Assembly (NCBI GenBank): GCA_026874595.1
Contig: CM049306.1
Span: 78,274,142 to 78,338,141 of the forward strand
Reading direction: 5' to 3'
Length of the DNA stretch: 64,000 nt
Source of the DNA: Sipunculus nudus
Lineage: Eukaryota; Annelida; Sipuncula; Golfingiida; Sipunculidae
Shown here piece after piece: positions 11,990 through 25,225 of the stretch (the first letter of the stretch is position 1; every line of letters begins with the position of its first letter). The translations under genes and the position numbers were made by a program. The notes beneath the pieces were generated by a model. It saw only the letters and a program-made list of their open reading frames with translations. It was not told the DNA's origin and made no database searches.

Positions 11990-13200
11990 TATGATATTCG
12001 TAGGCGAATGTTGAATATCACACAAATCAGGGATTTTCGATGTTCATTTGCGAATATAAGATATATATCACATAAGTTATTGAATTTCGATATTCGCATG
12101 CGACTATATATCACATATTACACATATTAATGATAGTCAGTATATTCAATATTCGCATACGAAATTCTGTGGAAACTCTTGATGATGCGGCATCATATTC
12201 ACTGACGATATTTTCTCTTAGGTTATACCTGGCCTCTAAAACACCGCAGACTACACGAAGACAACGACGGCAAAAAAAGTTTTTTTCCGGTGTTCCACCC
12301 TCTGTACTCTCAGAGGGTGCAAACCAATAATCCGTCTAACAGGCAAACGAAGCCCACCAGTCGGTTTTACGGCCCGTCAGCATGACCCACCTCGGATGGT
12401 TCCCTTAGCAACTTCATATTCCTTGAAGGGAAATAATGAGCCATGCGAATAACACTATGATAATCGGATTACGAATTTCGCATGTCAATACCACACACGG
12501 CATGATGATTTCATGCGAATATTGAATATAAGAGAAAATCAGACACATGCGTTATTCGCTCGCGAATATCACATAAATCTGTCATCCCTACAAACATTTT
12601 GCCATCCCTGCATACATTAGCCTGCCCCTTTCAACTTCGACCGATCGGTTGGTTTGACGGCTGGTCATCTCGCCCAGTTCTGTCGGCAAATACTGATACA
12701 TTTCAGGGCAATGATGGGCCATACACTCTCTTCAGTATTCGCATGCCAATGTCAGAGATAAGCGACGTATCGAATATCGAATATCATACAAATCAGCAAC
12801 ATTCGACATTCGGATAAAACAATCCAACAGTTTTTACCGGACGAGTTAAACTTCTCTGAGACATTTTTTTTCTGGTAATAAAGACATTCCCCTGGACACA
12901 AGCGCAGCGCCGGAAAACCATCCGTGTACACAGTAGACTGCCCTCAGGTACCTGGCCAGGCATATGTCGACCTGAACTCAGAAAAGTTGAGGACGCTTTG
13001 GCAAAACATTTCATAATTATTGCACGTTTATAGTATTCGCATGGGAATATCAAATGTCGCTGAATCGTGTGTTGTTCGCATCCTTGTAAGTAGAGGACAG
13101 GCAAAGACATGAGGAGATGTCCTCAGTGAATCTAAAGCCTACTTGTCAATGCGTTTGAAGTTTTCCCCGAAATTCCCATGCAGATATCGAATGCACATGT
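11990..13200. repeat. Region of dispersed degenerate TATTCGCATGCGAATA palindromes
   Basis: At least ten variants of a palindromic motif close to ATTCGCATGCGAAT occur, at about 11996, 12040, 12090, 12150, 12437, 12472, 12508, 12553, 12737, 13031 and 13165. Many are followed by 'atatcacataaatc'-like tails. Spacing is irregular, so this is not a simple satellite. No coding frame is convincing. Confidence 0.6.
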
Positions 13201-14082
13201 ATTGTATGTTACTTATTTATGTAATCATCTTTTAATTTACATAATTTATGCGGATTCTCATGCACGTTACTCTACATATACTCACATAAAACATTTAGTT
13301 TTGTTAATATTAAAGTTAACTTATTGTGAATATCTAGTAAATTTGGGGCGGTTATAAAGTATCACTATTACATGAAGGCTTCTAAAGCTTTGCAAAATAT
13401 GAATTATCAGTTTCTATCAGGTGAACCAATTAAGGAAGTACCAAGGGAAAGTTTGACCCCCCCCCTTGCATCAATAAAATATTTAGGCCTTCCTCTGTAT
13501 ATTTTAATAAAAGGCTATGGGTCTAAACCCAAGTAACATCAATATACCGCAACGTGCACGCAGTGATGACGTGGGATTTTCCCAAATTAAAATTTGCTAA
13601 AAAAAATATTACAGTAACACCAGCAGTAACCAGCTGCCAAGAACAACGTATAATACCCTTGGAGAGTATTTGTTTATATGAAAAAATCTTGTATATCACA
13701 CAAGCATCGTTTATGATAAAATATGTGTCAATGATAACCGATCTTGCGATATATCAAGGTCCAATGCCAGAAAGATTATCTGATGGACATTGACCGGGAC
13801 TTTCCTGGGGGATTCTCATGCGAATGGTTTTGTCGATGCGTTGTAGAAAAAATATATAATTAAACAGATCACGAGTCCATTTATGAATGATAATAAAATT
13901 ATAATGATTTTAGAATGGCTAACATGTTTATATTTCCATTTTATTAATTAAAAACTTTTGCCCGGAGACTGGATGTCGAGATTATGTATGACACACATTA
14001 AGATAAAAATAGTGCATCACTGAACTGCCATATTTGACATGCGCATTGCACCATAAATAGGTCTCAGGCGCTTTTGGCGGAA
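13201..14082. other. 5' flank of CARD-RPA copy 2
   Basis: AT-rich sequence with one more palindrome variant near 13813. A TATA-like CCATAAATAG sits at 14051-14060, close before the ATG at 14083, so its role is doubtful. No other gene is visible. Confidence 0.35.
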
Positions 14083-15121
14083 ATGGATGTCAATAAACGC
14101 TTTAGAAAAGACTGTGACCTGAAAGTATACCGTAATCTTTTAAGGAAAAACCGTGTGGAATTAATAAAGAAAATAATCGTAAAAGGTAATCTTCTTGTTG
14201 ACCACTTATACGCGGAAGGGGTTTTCACTGATGAGCAGAGAGACCATGTCATGGTAAGCTGTACTATATATATACATATACTTCGAACTTGGATGTCCGC
14301 TTAAAAACAAATTCACACTGGAATGGATTTTTTTCTTCTCGTCTCGTGCATAAATATTAATGTAGCATGCGTTGAAAGTTAAATCATGCATTAATTTAGT
14401 TTGATTAATTTGTGTACAGGTGTTTGAGAGGTGTTTTACCTTCACATTTTCAAATACAATAACACGGCTGCTCACTCACGGAACTACACCCTATCACACA
14501 AACACACATATATAAATATATATTTAAATATGTGTAAATATATATTATATTTATATATTTGTGTGAAAAACCAAGTTAAAAAGTATGATTTGATATACAT
14601 ACACTAATACATGTATACCTATATACCTATAAAAAGACACATACACACACACACACACATATATATATTTATTCCTGCTATGGGTGCAAAGATTAAGGAA
14701 TCGTTTGCGTCAAATCGTCAGGGGATGCCTCAAACGGATGCTGTTAGAGAGATTATCAATCACATGGAGAGAAAAACAGAGGACATATTCATCCTCATCG
14801 GGGCTCTTCGGGAAACCAAACAAGAACCTATCGTAGACAGCTACCTTACACCTACAGGTAGTTAATTTCTTGTTCCTTATTATAAATTCCGTTTCCATTA
14901 ACGATTTTGGAAATTTACCAAAATTGATGCATTAAATATTCAATTTAGATACAGACATAATAATTCATTGGAATACATTATAAAATCACATGCATCACGA
15001 ATGTATATATAAAAATATATAAATATATCTATATTTATTTATTTATATATATAATAATACAGTGCATCGCGGTTAATCCGAACTCCGTTTATCCGAAATT
15101 GAAACATGAGAACTTTAAGTG

Positions 15122-15124
<3 letters not shown>

Positions 15125-15184
<60 letters not shown>
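15125..15184. repeat. (AT)n microsatellite
   Basis: About 60 bp of uninterrupted AT dinucleotides in an intron of CARD-RPA copy 2. Confidence 0.95.
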
Positions 15185-15187
<3 letters not shown>

Positions 15188-15697
15188 TGTTTTTTTAGCA
15201 TTATGTTATGATCCAAAAAAAATACACATGTTAAATGTTACCAGAGATGTTCAATGAAGCTAACTCCTCATATTACAGCCTTTACCTGTACTTTGGAAAA
15301 TCAAAGTCCGTTAACCAGGAAGACGCCGATGTACAAGAAGAAGTCACTGCAGGTAAAGTGCAGATTTAAAATAATTTTTGAAGAAGTAAAACGGAGTGTA
15401 AGTGATCGCAAAGATGAGAAACACTCATTGACCTATGACATTGCAATAATTTTTATATGTATTTTTATAGGTGTGTCTGTGTGTCTTTTTTTAAGCCTTG
15501 AGGTACTGCATTGTGTTTTATGTAATATATATGTGTGTGTAATTATGTGTCCTTTTTAACTTTTTAACCTTGAGGTACTGAATTTGTTTCTTATATTATT
15601 CTTGTTTCTCTCGAACTAGGTACCCAGTGCAATTGGTATGATGCCGTTGACCATAGGAACGGCCAAACAGATTAGGAAAGAGGTGTGCACCATTTCC

Positions 15698-15700
15698 TGA
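15698..15700 (+). other. Premature TGA in OB-fold 1 of copy 2
   Basis: The exon reads ...ATT TCC TGA TTG GTG GTA AAC AAA... against ...TTG AAA GGA AAG GTA GTC AAG AAA... in copy 1, so a Gly codon GGA aligns with TGA. One G-to-T change explains it. Translation would stop after the CARD and linker. Confidence 0.7.
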
Positions 15701-18207
15701 TTGGTGGTAAACAAAGGGGAATTTGAGAGATACATGAATGGCTCTTGTGAAAGAGTGTTTTCTACCATTACTGTGTGTGACTCAACATCATTCACAAACA
15801 TAAGGGTATACAAGGATTTAATCATAGGAAAAACTTACATATTTAAAGAAGTGATCAGAAAGGCTGAAATGTTTTGGGCCACGGCAAAGTCTTTAGTGAT
15901 ACAAATACCAAACATCATTGTAGATGACGTATTGCGTCAAGAAGCCATGAAGTACGGAACTTGTGATGATGGCATGCCAAGAACATTAAAAAAAGCACTT
16001 GAAACAGAAATAATCAGCCACGTCCAGGGCATCGTCGTAAAGGTAATTATCTCCACCTATCCATAAGTGGATATATTTATTTTTGGCATTATTTTGGCAT
16101 TATCTTTTTTTCTGATTATTCTGCCACTTTTTTCGTCCAAGTTCATTGACACTTATCCATATGTACCTTACTATGGACTATTCACACAATTTCAGTGACC
16201 TTGATCTATTTTTCAAGGTCACAGGGGTCAAAAAGGAAGAAAATCGTTACTGAAAATCTGATCAAAATTGGATAGTTTAATCTGTTTGTAATCTATGTAC
16301 GGATTTGATTGTTAAATGTCTCGGATTGTTTATTAAACGAATTGCAATTGTGCTTTATTCCGATTTAAATATCTAATATATCCAGTATTTCTTCAGGTTT
16401 CAAACGTCAGGTCCTCAAACGATGGTTTGTCAATGCGATACCTGGCGCTACGGGACAGGGAAGACGAACCGGCTGTTAAACTGGTTTTGTTTAAGGAGCA
16501 GGCAAACAGGCCGTACATACCATTTTCCTGCCTTGACATATCGCATGTTTATTCGTCACACAGGTGTGGCGAGACAAAATTAGCAGTGCCTGAATGGGCG
16601 CAAATACAAGTAGGTTAATAACTGTACAACTTCCTGTCAACAAGTAATGCTCACGAGTTTACTGGTAGTGCACTGGCTTTAAGGAGTATATGAAACAAAC
16701 AAAATTAGAGTTTTTAAGGGGGGGGGGGGGGGAAATTGACCGTTTCCGTTTCCAGAAGTATGTACAACTGCGGAAATGCATATTTCCATTTTGGGTTATG
16801 ACTTTCGGTGCATGAGAAGGCGGTAGCGCATACTTTCACTTTATAGCTTGGTATTAACCAGGCCCGTTGACTACCGCACCGAGCCGTGGGTGTAAAAACA
16901 TCCCCTTTGTAAGGACAAATTTCCATAAAGCGTGCTCGTTTGTGAGTGCCACACGGTAGTGGGTCCATCCATCCTTCCAGTTGAATTTGGAGAACGCAGT
17001 TCCTTGAAGGGGCCGTCTGTGAACAATCTTGCCGCTCCTCGGCTGAAATTCTCTAAGAATCTCCTGCATTTTGGTTCTTTGCCTATGATAACACTTATGT
17101 TTATTGGAGACTCATTCTCCTCATATACATACATTGAAAGGTGAATATTTGTGTGAAGATAAAGCTATCACATATATAGATTCCTGTTTTTAGCCATTTT
17201 CAACATATTTTATATATGTTATAGTGTAAAACCAGCCTGCAATATTCGTAGATGTCCGTTTATCCCAGGGGAGAGACACAAGCTGCTGCCCCACCGTATT
17301 ACCAGCAAGCCAGGCACCGCTCCGCTCTGCGCATGCGCTGTACTGTATGGGGCTCGATGATTAAGCAACTGGCGCAGTAGTCAGCGAAACCCAGTTCAAG
17401 AAAAAGAACTACATTTTGGCTAGTGCCTGTGTTAGCTGGAATAAATGAGCTCCCCGTTGTTTAAAAGTCTCTCAGTCAATCTGGTTCATTTATATATCAT
17501 TATGTACCCTGAAGTATAGACTGAACTTATGGTTGGTTAGTTAGGGATAACGCTTTGTAATATTTTAGAAATTAACAATTATAGCACAAAACGAGGAAAT
17601 AATGCCAACAGATAACACAATCCAGTTGTATGAAATATTCTATTAATGTGTAATTTTAATATTATATTTACATATGTGCTAGAGTATAGCACCGTGTCGT
17701 TATATAGGATTATTCATTTTGAAATCAGTTATTGTTTAGACAACTTATTAAAGCTTGAACCGGAAACACAGATTTGGCTGTCTCCGACACCATATAGTAC
17801 ACAAATTAGCCTTTAGCCACAAATTTCGTTTAGGTTCTCAGCTTACGGGCGATCAGCTATCAGTACGTCCAGCAGAGTGAGTACAAGAACCAAGTGGCTT
17901 AGTAATTTAGTAAAAGTAGTAATGTCGTAATATTGTAAACTCAGTAGATTATAAGAAGGCTTCATGACTTGTATTTTGTACAGTATCATTTTACGAATAC
18001 ACACCTGCTTAAACAGAACGGATTTTCTACTTGATTGTGTGCTATGACAAGTGGAGCTTATGTATGTGTTAGTGAATCCCAAAACGCACATCATAGATAT
18101 ATTTATCATGGGTCAGCTGTATATTTGAAAAGTATACATACTGCGCAATCAAAACTCTGATTTACCTTATATGGTCTCTCATCTTATCCTAAGTTTGACC
18201 TTGAAGC

Positions 18208-18211
<4 letters not shown>

Positions 18212-18263
<52 letters not shown>
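18212..18263. repeat. (AT)n microsatellite
   Basis: About 52 bp of TA dinucleotides in the last intron of copy 2. Confidence 0.95.
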
Positions 18264-18266
<3 letters not shown>

Positions 18267-18614
18267 GGTAACTGATATATCTGAGTCACTACCGCCGTTA
18301 GTGGAGGCGTAGAGAAGGCCGGCATCTACACATGTTGTAACAGTCCAGGTTGGTTCACCAGTTTCCTATTGACTCCATTTTATTAATCTTTCATTTTATT
18401 CCTCGATCTTTGACATAAAGGTTACATCATATACATTGTATAAACGTTGCTTTAATAACTGGTCGCTTATGTGGAGGCAAACAAAAAAATATGTTCACTG
18501 TGGTATCACTTTGATTATCTTTGGAAAACTTTTTTTCAAGGCAGTTGTGTATATAATTAAAGAAAAGCTAAGCCAGAAAAAAAGGCCAAACCAACTTAAT
18601 TTGTGTTGACTTAT

Positions 18615-19425
18615 TGTTACATATTTCTGTTTATTATGCGCAACTTGACACGTGCCTGACGTTCTGATTCGTGTTGGGCGCAAGCCCTGTGCGTTGCTAT
18701 GGGAGCCGCACTTGTAAAACTCTGGCTTGTCCCCAGAGTGTAGGGACACGGCGTGTTCGTTGTGGTCTTAATTGTTCGAGTTTGTTCTTTAGAATATTCT
18801 TGGCTAGAAGCCTCTGGACTTCGGGGGGAAAAGCTATAAATAATGGCTGTGTTTGGAGCCGGCAGAAATGAAAATACCAGTGGGCACTAAAGGGTGCGAC
18901 TTTCTCGTCAATCTTGGGACCTACTCTGATAATTGCATAGTAACAGATATTCTATGGACTTTATACAGACCTTATACAGATTTTATAGAGATTGTCTTCA
19001 GTTTGACTTTGGAATTTTACCAGAGCTTCACTTCTGAATTACAACAGATTGTCTTCGAGATTTAATTGGACTATTCACCGGTAAGATTTACTTGAACTGT
19101 CCACGTGGATTATTTGTGCTAAAAGACTCTTGTTGGACTGTGACAGTTGTGGTATCCAGGAACCAAAGCGTAGGATCCGGACTCTGGTAATGTACATTTT
19201 TATAATTGTTATGTCTTAAATACTGTGTATTTGTATTGTTTTAGTGTATTGTAATGTTAGGATTGTTCTAAGAATAAATTATAACTATTTGTTAACAAAA
19301 AAATGTTATTCCCCTAGATATTTGACGCTGCTTAGTGCTGCGGAATCTAATTATTTTGTTGTCTCCGTCACAAGGGTTTGTGCTCGTCACGATATCGTGA
19401 TGTGTTATTATTAGGTTTCGTAACA
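18615..19425 (+). mobile_element. Solo LTR (LTR retrotransposon family 1)
   Basis: An 811-bp unit begins TGTTAC and ends GTAACA. It has a TATA box (TATAAATA 18835-18842) and a polyadenylation signal AATAAA (19273-19278) in the order expected of an LTR. It matches the LTR at 31289-32104 around the poly(A) signal, at the 3' end (TTAGGTTTCGTAACA) and around the TATA box. Flanking bases are TTAT and TTAA, close to a 4-bp duplication with one change. No internal retroelement region adjoins it. Confidence 0.65.
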
Positions 19426-21606
19426 TTAAAGGGTAATCTAAGTGTTAAACAACAAAGCCCCCCCCCCACACACACACACACGCATACACAAAAACAAATA
19501 TAATTGAAAAGCGGGTATGGCCGTTCTCTGAACCAGCGTGTATCGCCTCAAATGTATACAATGAGTGACCTCAAAGGGGAACGTTATCAATCAACTAAAT
19601 GGTATGTTTCAAATATTTTTCCAGTCTGTCAGAAGAAAAAAATCGAAAAATGTTCCTGTGGATCACCAACACCATCAGCCAATTGCTGGGCGAAAATCCT
19701 TGTGTCATACGACGGACGAATGGATGTATTTTCACTATTTAAAGAAAATTTATCCAAGATATTTGAACTAAACGATTTGGACACATATACATGTGGACAG
19801 GATTTGCGAGATCACATTGTGGAACAACTGCCTAAAGAAGGTGCGGCAAATTTTAGAGGAAAATACATGGATATACTTTAATCAGCAACCATTCTACAGT
19901 CTCTGAAAAGACTTCCGCAAAGTGAAAGTGAAGTATGCTTAAAATATGTCCCAACAGTAAGATATTATTTGCAAATACCTAATTGTGCATACTTCTTGTT
20001 ATTAACACGTTTCATACATATCATGAGTTTGCTTTTTGAAACTCTTATACAATACCTATACCCGTCCAAAAAGTCCGAATTATTTTTATCGGGTTTAAGG
20101 TAATCATTCAAAACAAAACTTGTGTTAAGCGGTACATATGTGGACGTGTGCTTTGAAAGGCAAGCATGTCCATTCTTATCAATGATATTGAAGATGCAAC
20201 AGCATGAAAACACGTGCTAATGTGTAACTGAACATTTTCGTTTTAAATTCTGTATATATATATATATATATAAATATATATAAGTATTTTTCCAGGGTTT
20301 CTTTTATTTCCAAAGTATGAACGTACCGTGTTAATACCCAGGAGGTGCCGCACATAAGACGTTACAGCCATACAGCTTAATTATATGTATGCTTGGTCAG
20401 TAGGTTGCACGATGTTTGATAGCCGTCAGTCGGCAAATGGATAATAATATAGTTTAGGAAGAATAAAGTCGATTTATAGCATTTCTTTTCTAAAACCCGT
20501 TGAAATAAACACCCTTAAACCATTTGTGAACATAATTAATGTGCATTGGTAGTATATATTGTGTGTTTTCCATTTATTATCGTTCGAGGGAGCTGCTGTC
20601 TATTCCGTGCAACAAGTTCCCATCCTCGCCTTCCGTCCAAAATGTATCTAAATTTAAACGATCTGTACCGGCCATGGAAGGGAATTTCAGTGTTCTCGCA
20701 TGGACTAATCAGTGTTCTGGCATTAATTTCGAGTAAAAAAGCGTCGTATAGGTGAAGCCAGTTCACTATTTTTTGCCGAGTGTTACGTCAAAATATGACA
20801 GTTTGCCGGTTGGCCGGATTCAATTGAAAAACAATTACGTCGTTATAAAAAAGTACCAGAATCGAAACGTGCCAGGCTACATGAACGTTTAATTATTTTG
20901 ACATATGGAAACCGTGTTAGTTTGTCAGCAGATAACAGCTGATGTCCGACTGCCAAGTTCATCAGAAATGTTAGGATATGAATTAGTTTTTTTTTCTTTC
21001 CGGTTGACCGTATCAACCGAGTTCTAATCTGGGCAACTAATCTGGGTTATCTGATTGGGCCGAGGGGAAGTTATAAGGTCAATGGCTTTTTCACACTAGG
21101 CGGCGTCCCGCGCAGCCTATAGTCAGCTTCGGCCTAGAAGTGCGTGTTTATCTTAACTATGTTTAATTTTCATCATGGAAAGTTTTCAGTGAACTGCTTT
21201 GTAGGCTATAACATGCTGCTATCAGTTAAATCGCTTTATTCACGATTTATGGCCATTGTCTGACCTTTCTAAGAAGTCCATTCTATAGTACGCTATTTTA
21301 GGGGAAATTTCCATTCACCAGCAAATTTCATGGGCTTATGTCACCGTGACATAATTTCACGCCCTCAAAATCACCAACCGTGGTAGGGAAAATAACTACG
21401 ACTAAAACAGCTTTTTAGGTGAATCCCGCTCATTCCTTCCGTTTTCTTAAGGAGAGCCCTCAAAATCCAGAGGGGGGGGGGGGGGGGGGGCTTATTACGT
21501 CAGTTACTGGGTTGTTGAAAATTTAGCAACAGTCTGTGTATGTGATCTACATAATTTGATTGATTGAAATGTTGGCGTTGATGTAACTCTTCTGTTTATG
21601 TTCATT

Positions 21607-21610
<4 letters not shown>

Positions 21611-21652
<42 letters not shown>
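21611..21652. repeat. (AT)n microsatellite
   Basis: About 42 bp of pure AT dinucleotides. Confidence 0.95.
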
Positions 21653-21659
<7 letters not shown>

Positions 21660-22170
21660 ATAAATCATTATTGATAATTTAATTTCATATACAGCAATTG
21701 AAGAGTAAAAAGGGTTATGTTTAAGCAAATTTCTGAGATATTATTGATTACAGATTATCTGTAATGTACAGCTGTTAAAGAGACAGCAAATAAGAAGCAA
21801 ATAAGAAGAAAAAGAGTAATGTCATTGTATATCAATGATAATTTGTTTATATATTCCACGGTATAAAATGTATGTTATATTATACATTTATATGAACCAT
21901 CAGCTTAGTTTGTTAAGCATCAGTATATTTATGTAACGACTTTCATGCAACATCACTGCCATGTTTTTGCAGTTTGGAATATTCTGTTGTAATTTCATGT
22001 AAAAACTTTAATTTCCTGTTAAATTCAGTTTAAAATGAACAAATGTGTACATATTGTTCCATGATATGAGCCAAATCAATAATAAATATTGATGCAACAG
22101 ATAATTCTAAATGAATTTGAAGTTTTGGGTTATTTTTGTTTTCCTTCAAATTTATTTGGATTCTAGACTG

Positions 22171-22236
<66 letters not shown>

Positions 22237-22240
22237 TATA
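22171..22240. repeat. (AT)n microsatellite
   Basis: About 70 bp of AT dinucleotides with a few interruptions. Confidence 0.95.
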
Positions 22241-23585
22241 TATAAAGTTCATGTATATGTAAATACTGCCTTTCAATGGGGATAATAATATGCTGTTTTA
22301 TTGCATTTAGTTAGCAATATTGCACAAGTAACTATATATGCAGGACGTAATAATAATATTTCCAAATGGCAGTAGCATTTGCATAAAGTTTTCAAATACA
22401 ACAATATAAAAAATTAACCACAAGTAAATTACCCTATACATCATAGTAACAGTACCCTCTCTCCTTGCTGGCTGAGTACACGAATAAACAAATACTTAAT
22501 TCCTTAATTGTTGCAAATATTATGGGTCTACTTTATTTCACCGGTGTGACTGGGTGGTCACAGTATTGCTTTTTCTAAAAAAAATACTTTCCCAGCTGTT
22601 AAGACGGTTTAAATTAACTTGCGTGTGTGTGATAAAGAGAGGGTGTGAGGATTTGGGATATCTACTTGAAGCCACCGTACTATAAATAATTGTTCCATGG
22701 CCTCTTTGAAAAAAATTGTTCTGGTGCGAGTGAGCAAGTTATTTATTTATTTATATTTTTTTATTAACCGGGCGTGGACTTTTGCAAGTTTGCAAGGCAA
22801 AATATACCATGCAATCGCTAAAAAAATCTTGAAATGTTGCATGTGATTAACAAAGAATTTAGTCCATTTTCCATACATATAAGGTGTATATATTTTATTT
22901 ATTGAAGCAGGAACACAAATTAACTACGTTAGCAAAGATCTTATTCTCATTAGCCAAGAAAATAAATTTTGTGTGACGGTACGGTTTTCTTATGTAGCTG
23001 GACCGATGTTTTCATCGTTTATTAATGTCGGCCGTGAATTACGTCAAATCTACAAAAGGACATGTATTCAGGAAAAGCTGATATCTGGCGCTATCTTAAT
23101 ATCCGTTTGAGATATCCAATAATAACTGAATAACACTACACATATAACTGTAGACACTGACTTACAGTCCGCTATAAATATGCAGATAAACGTGTATTAA
23201 ATGTAGGCAAGATCCCACTGTCATTACAGGGCTTTATGAACCCTGTTTAATAGATGGGTCCATAGAACCTGGGGCATGAATGCAGGGGGATGGGGGCAGC
23301 GGCGTCAATTTATCTTCAAGGGTGTGTGTGTGTGTGGGGGGGGGGGGGTAATCAAAGTTGGGACAACTTTACATTCTCTTGGCTCTAAAAGCTTGGCGAC
23401 AGAAAATAAAGTACCTGCCGAAAAGAACCTCCAAAAAAACTGCCTTAAATAAAATCCGTTGGTTTTATTTTTTTTGTGTCCGTATATTTCAGATATAAAG
23501 AAATGCTATATCTGAGCTTCAAATACCTCATTTACGCATGAGATTAAATACCTTTGCACCGAATGACCGAAAATACGAAAGCATA

Positions 23586-24590
23586 TTAACATACTATATA
23601 AACCTTTATAGTTCCGCCGTCTCTCAGTCTGGACAGCAGTGATGTCATATCCGCCCCAAGCGGAGGTGTAAAAGCTCGATACACCTCCCGGAAACTGTAG
23701 CATTCGTCAGTCGTATCTTCGTGACGCGCATGTACGATGACGCGTTCGTCTTTCACCTCGGTCTCCTCTGGTTTGAACCCTGACAAGTCGAGTTTCAGGT
23801 TCATCATTTTTGCGTCATCTTTGTTGTCAGTGCTTTGTATTTTCTCTGAAGCCGGGCAGGCTGAGATCGATGTTTCATTGTTTCCTGCCTCTGTTGTTGT
23901 GGTAACAGATATCCTGATCAACTTCATTTTCATTTCTCGATGCGCATGCGCACTCTGCTGGAAATCTCTCATTGTTAGTGCATGAACAAACATATAAGTG
24001 TTCCGTCACCATATTCACACTTGTTGTCATAAATACCTGCTGCGCAATTGTCTTTCACATGCTGGTTTGAACTCTGACCTGCTGTTACCTGGTTGACATC
24101 ATCTTCCCTTTTAACGATGGACTGACTGGCAATTTCCCGCTTGTACTTCAAGTTCAACGTTTGTTCCGTGAAACACGCGTAATGTTGCTGTATCTACGTC
24201 ATCCCAACTGAATCATTCCATCTTGATTCGTCGGATCCAGATTTTCTCTCCGTTTTTTGCAGCATTTAATTCCTTCATTGGCATCACAACAGGGACCTGA
24301 GAGAAAACTGAGAAACATCGGACAATGTTTCTGGTCTGCCCTGTTCAGTCCCAGGTGTCGTTTGCCCGCTGTGCCAAACCCATTAAGGGTGTCCTCAAAG
24401 GATGTCAAACAAACCTGAGAGCGCTCCGTGTTGATGGTCCATGAAAACATTGTCCATGGAATAAGGATTCGGCCTGTGACGCCGACAGTATGGACCGAAT
24501 GGCCCGTGGTTGTACATAAACGTCGGTAGTCTTCTTTGTTGTATACACAATGTCACACGTCACGATATGGTCTGCTTTGGTAACGTACAT
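23586..24590 (-). pseudogene. Decayed double alpha-crystallin small heat-shock protein
   Basis: On the - strand, 23586 to about 23870 encodes LDLSGFKPEETEVKDERVIV, then SFREVYR and ADMTSL. This aligns with alpha-crystallin domain 2 of the intact gene at 41257-42273 (FDLSGFSPGDVKVKVKDDRL, SYREIYR, DMTSL) with one residue missing. At about 24170-24210 another frame reads DDVDTATLRVF, the domain 1 counterpart of HDVDTKALRVY. Near 24460 a third frame gives NPYSMDNVFMDH, comparable with HPYSTDWINRFFDD. Several frameshifts separate these pieces, so no full protein can be made. It lies opposite in strand between CARD-RPA copies 2 and 3. Confidence 0.6.
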
Positions 24591-24639
24591 TTGCTGTTCA
24601 CTCTTCTGTAGCCTTTAGAATAATTCTCTCCGTTCAAGC

Positions 24640-24840
24640 AGACACGGTTTAAATACTGCTTCAAGTAAACATTTGGAATATCAGGGAAGTGTCATATCAT
24701 TGTGTACACTCATACATACATGCACACATTATCACAATAATTCCACAGACACGAAATGTTCATTAAACTGCTTGTAAACATAACCCAGTGCGCATGGGCA
24801 GAGCGACTGTATACCGTATTTGGAATGTATACTGTATTTG
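24640..24840 (-). promoter_or_regulatory. Probable promoter region of the sHSP remnant
   Basis: Read on the - strand it has 'ttccctgatattcc', then a TATA-like 'gtatttaaac', before the decayed coding region. The same roughly 200-bp block, inverted, occurs at 47640-47850 and 59945-60140, where no sHSP follows. Confidence 0.45.
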
Positions 24841-25225
24841 AAATAGCAATCCATATTGATTAGACCATACATGGAGTCTCGCTCAATACACTGTTAGAAA
24901 CACAAACAACACCTAGTGATGTTTTACAAATCACGTTATGTACACTGAAATTCCTGCAAGGTTTATACTATAGTTACCCATACAGGAATATATACATTAA
25001 GATCATGTATGTATGGTTTTTCACATATTTCAGGGGGCGGGGGAATTTATTATTAATAATTTATTAGATGCATATATTTATATAATATGACTTTCCAGAT
25101 GTTTTTCTAGCGTGTCTATCTCCACGATTAAGCTTTCAGCTTGCAACAGAAACTGAATTTGTATTAACAACAAAAACAAATATGTTTCATGTTTGATAGA
25201 ATATAAAAAAGATCGATATACTGAT
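24841..25225. other. Intergenic, nothing recognised
   Basis: AT-rich sequence with no coding frame or clear repeat structure. Confidence 0.4.

Larger units (their letters stand above)
14083..19881 (+). pseudogene. CARD / RPA70-like OB-fold protein, copy 2, with in-frame stop
   Basis: Exons recognised: 14083-14253, 14692-14857, 15279-15352, 15620-16042, 16397-16609 and 19625-19881 (TAA 19879-19881). The ATG has a good context (GCGGAAATGG). Exons 1-2 encode a CARD (LLRKNRVELIKKIIVKGNLL, later FILIGALRETKQEPIV). Exon 4 (141 codons against 147 in copy 1) is the OB1 exon, but TGA at 15698-15700 replaces the Gly codon of KGKVV. The frame is otherwise open to the exon end (VIRKAEMFW, then MPRTLKKALE). 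Exon 5 has 71 codons, exactly as copy 1 (YLALRDREDEPAVKLVLF). The last exon has the second half of the zinc ribbon (C-x7-C-x-C) and LFKENLSKIF. The expected exon 6 (about 148 nt, first zinc cysteine) was not found between 16610 and 19624, where a solo LTR lies. The exon 2 acceptor (AAAG) and the exon 3 frame are less certain. It could instead be a live gene if the TGA is a sequencing error or a rare allele. Confidence 0.7.
19882..23585. other. Intergenic between copy 2 and the sHSP remnant
   Basis: No gene recognised in 3.7 kb. It holds (AT)n arrays (20254-20280, 21611-21652, 22171-22240), a run of 19 G at 21472-21490 followed by a lone GCTTATTACGTCA transposon end, and a CAGCGGCGTCAAT hAT-type end at 23297 before a GT/G tract. 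Confidence 0.45.

Noticed and set aside
15059-15100. Pogo/mariner-like end 'cggttaatccgaactccg' in an intron of copy 2
   Set aside because: It resembles such termini, but no partner end is present, so it is not called as an element.
16714-17144. Several overlapping frames on both strands in an intron of copy 2
   Set aside because: I tried to read exon 6 or a transposase here; no zinc-ribbon cysteine pattern and no known domain appear.
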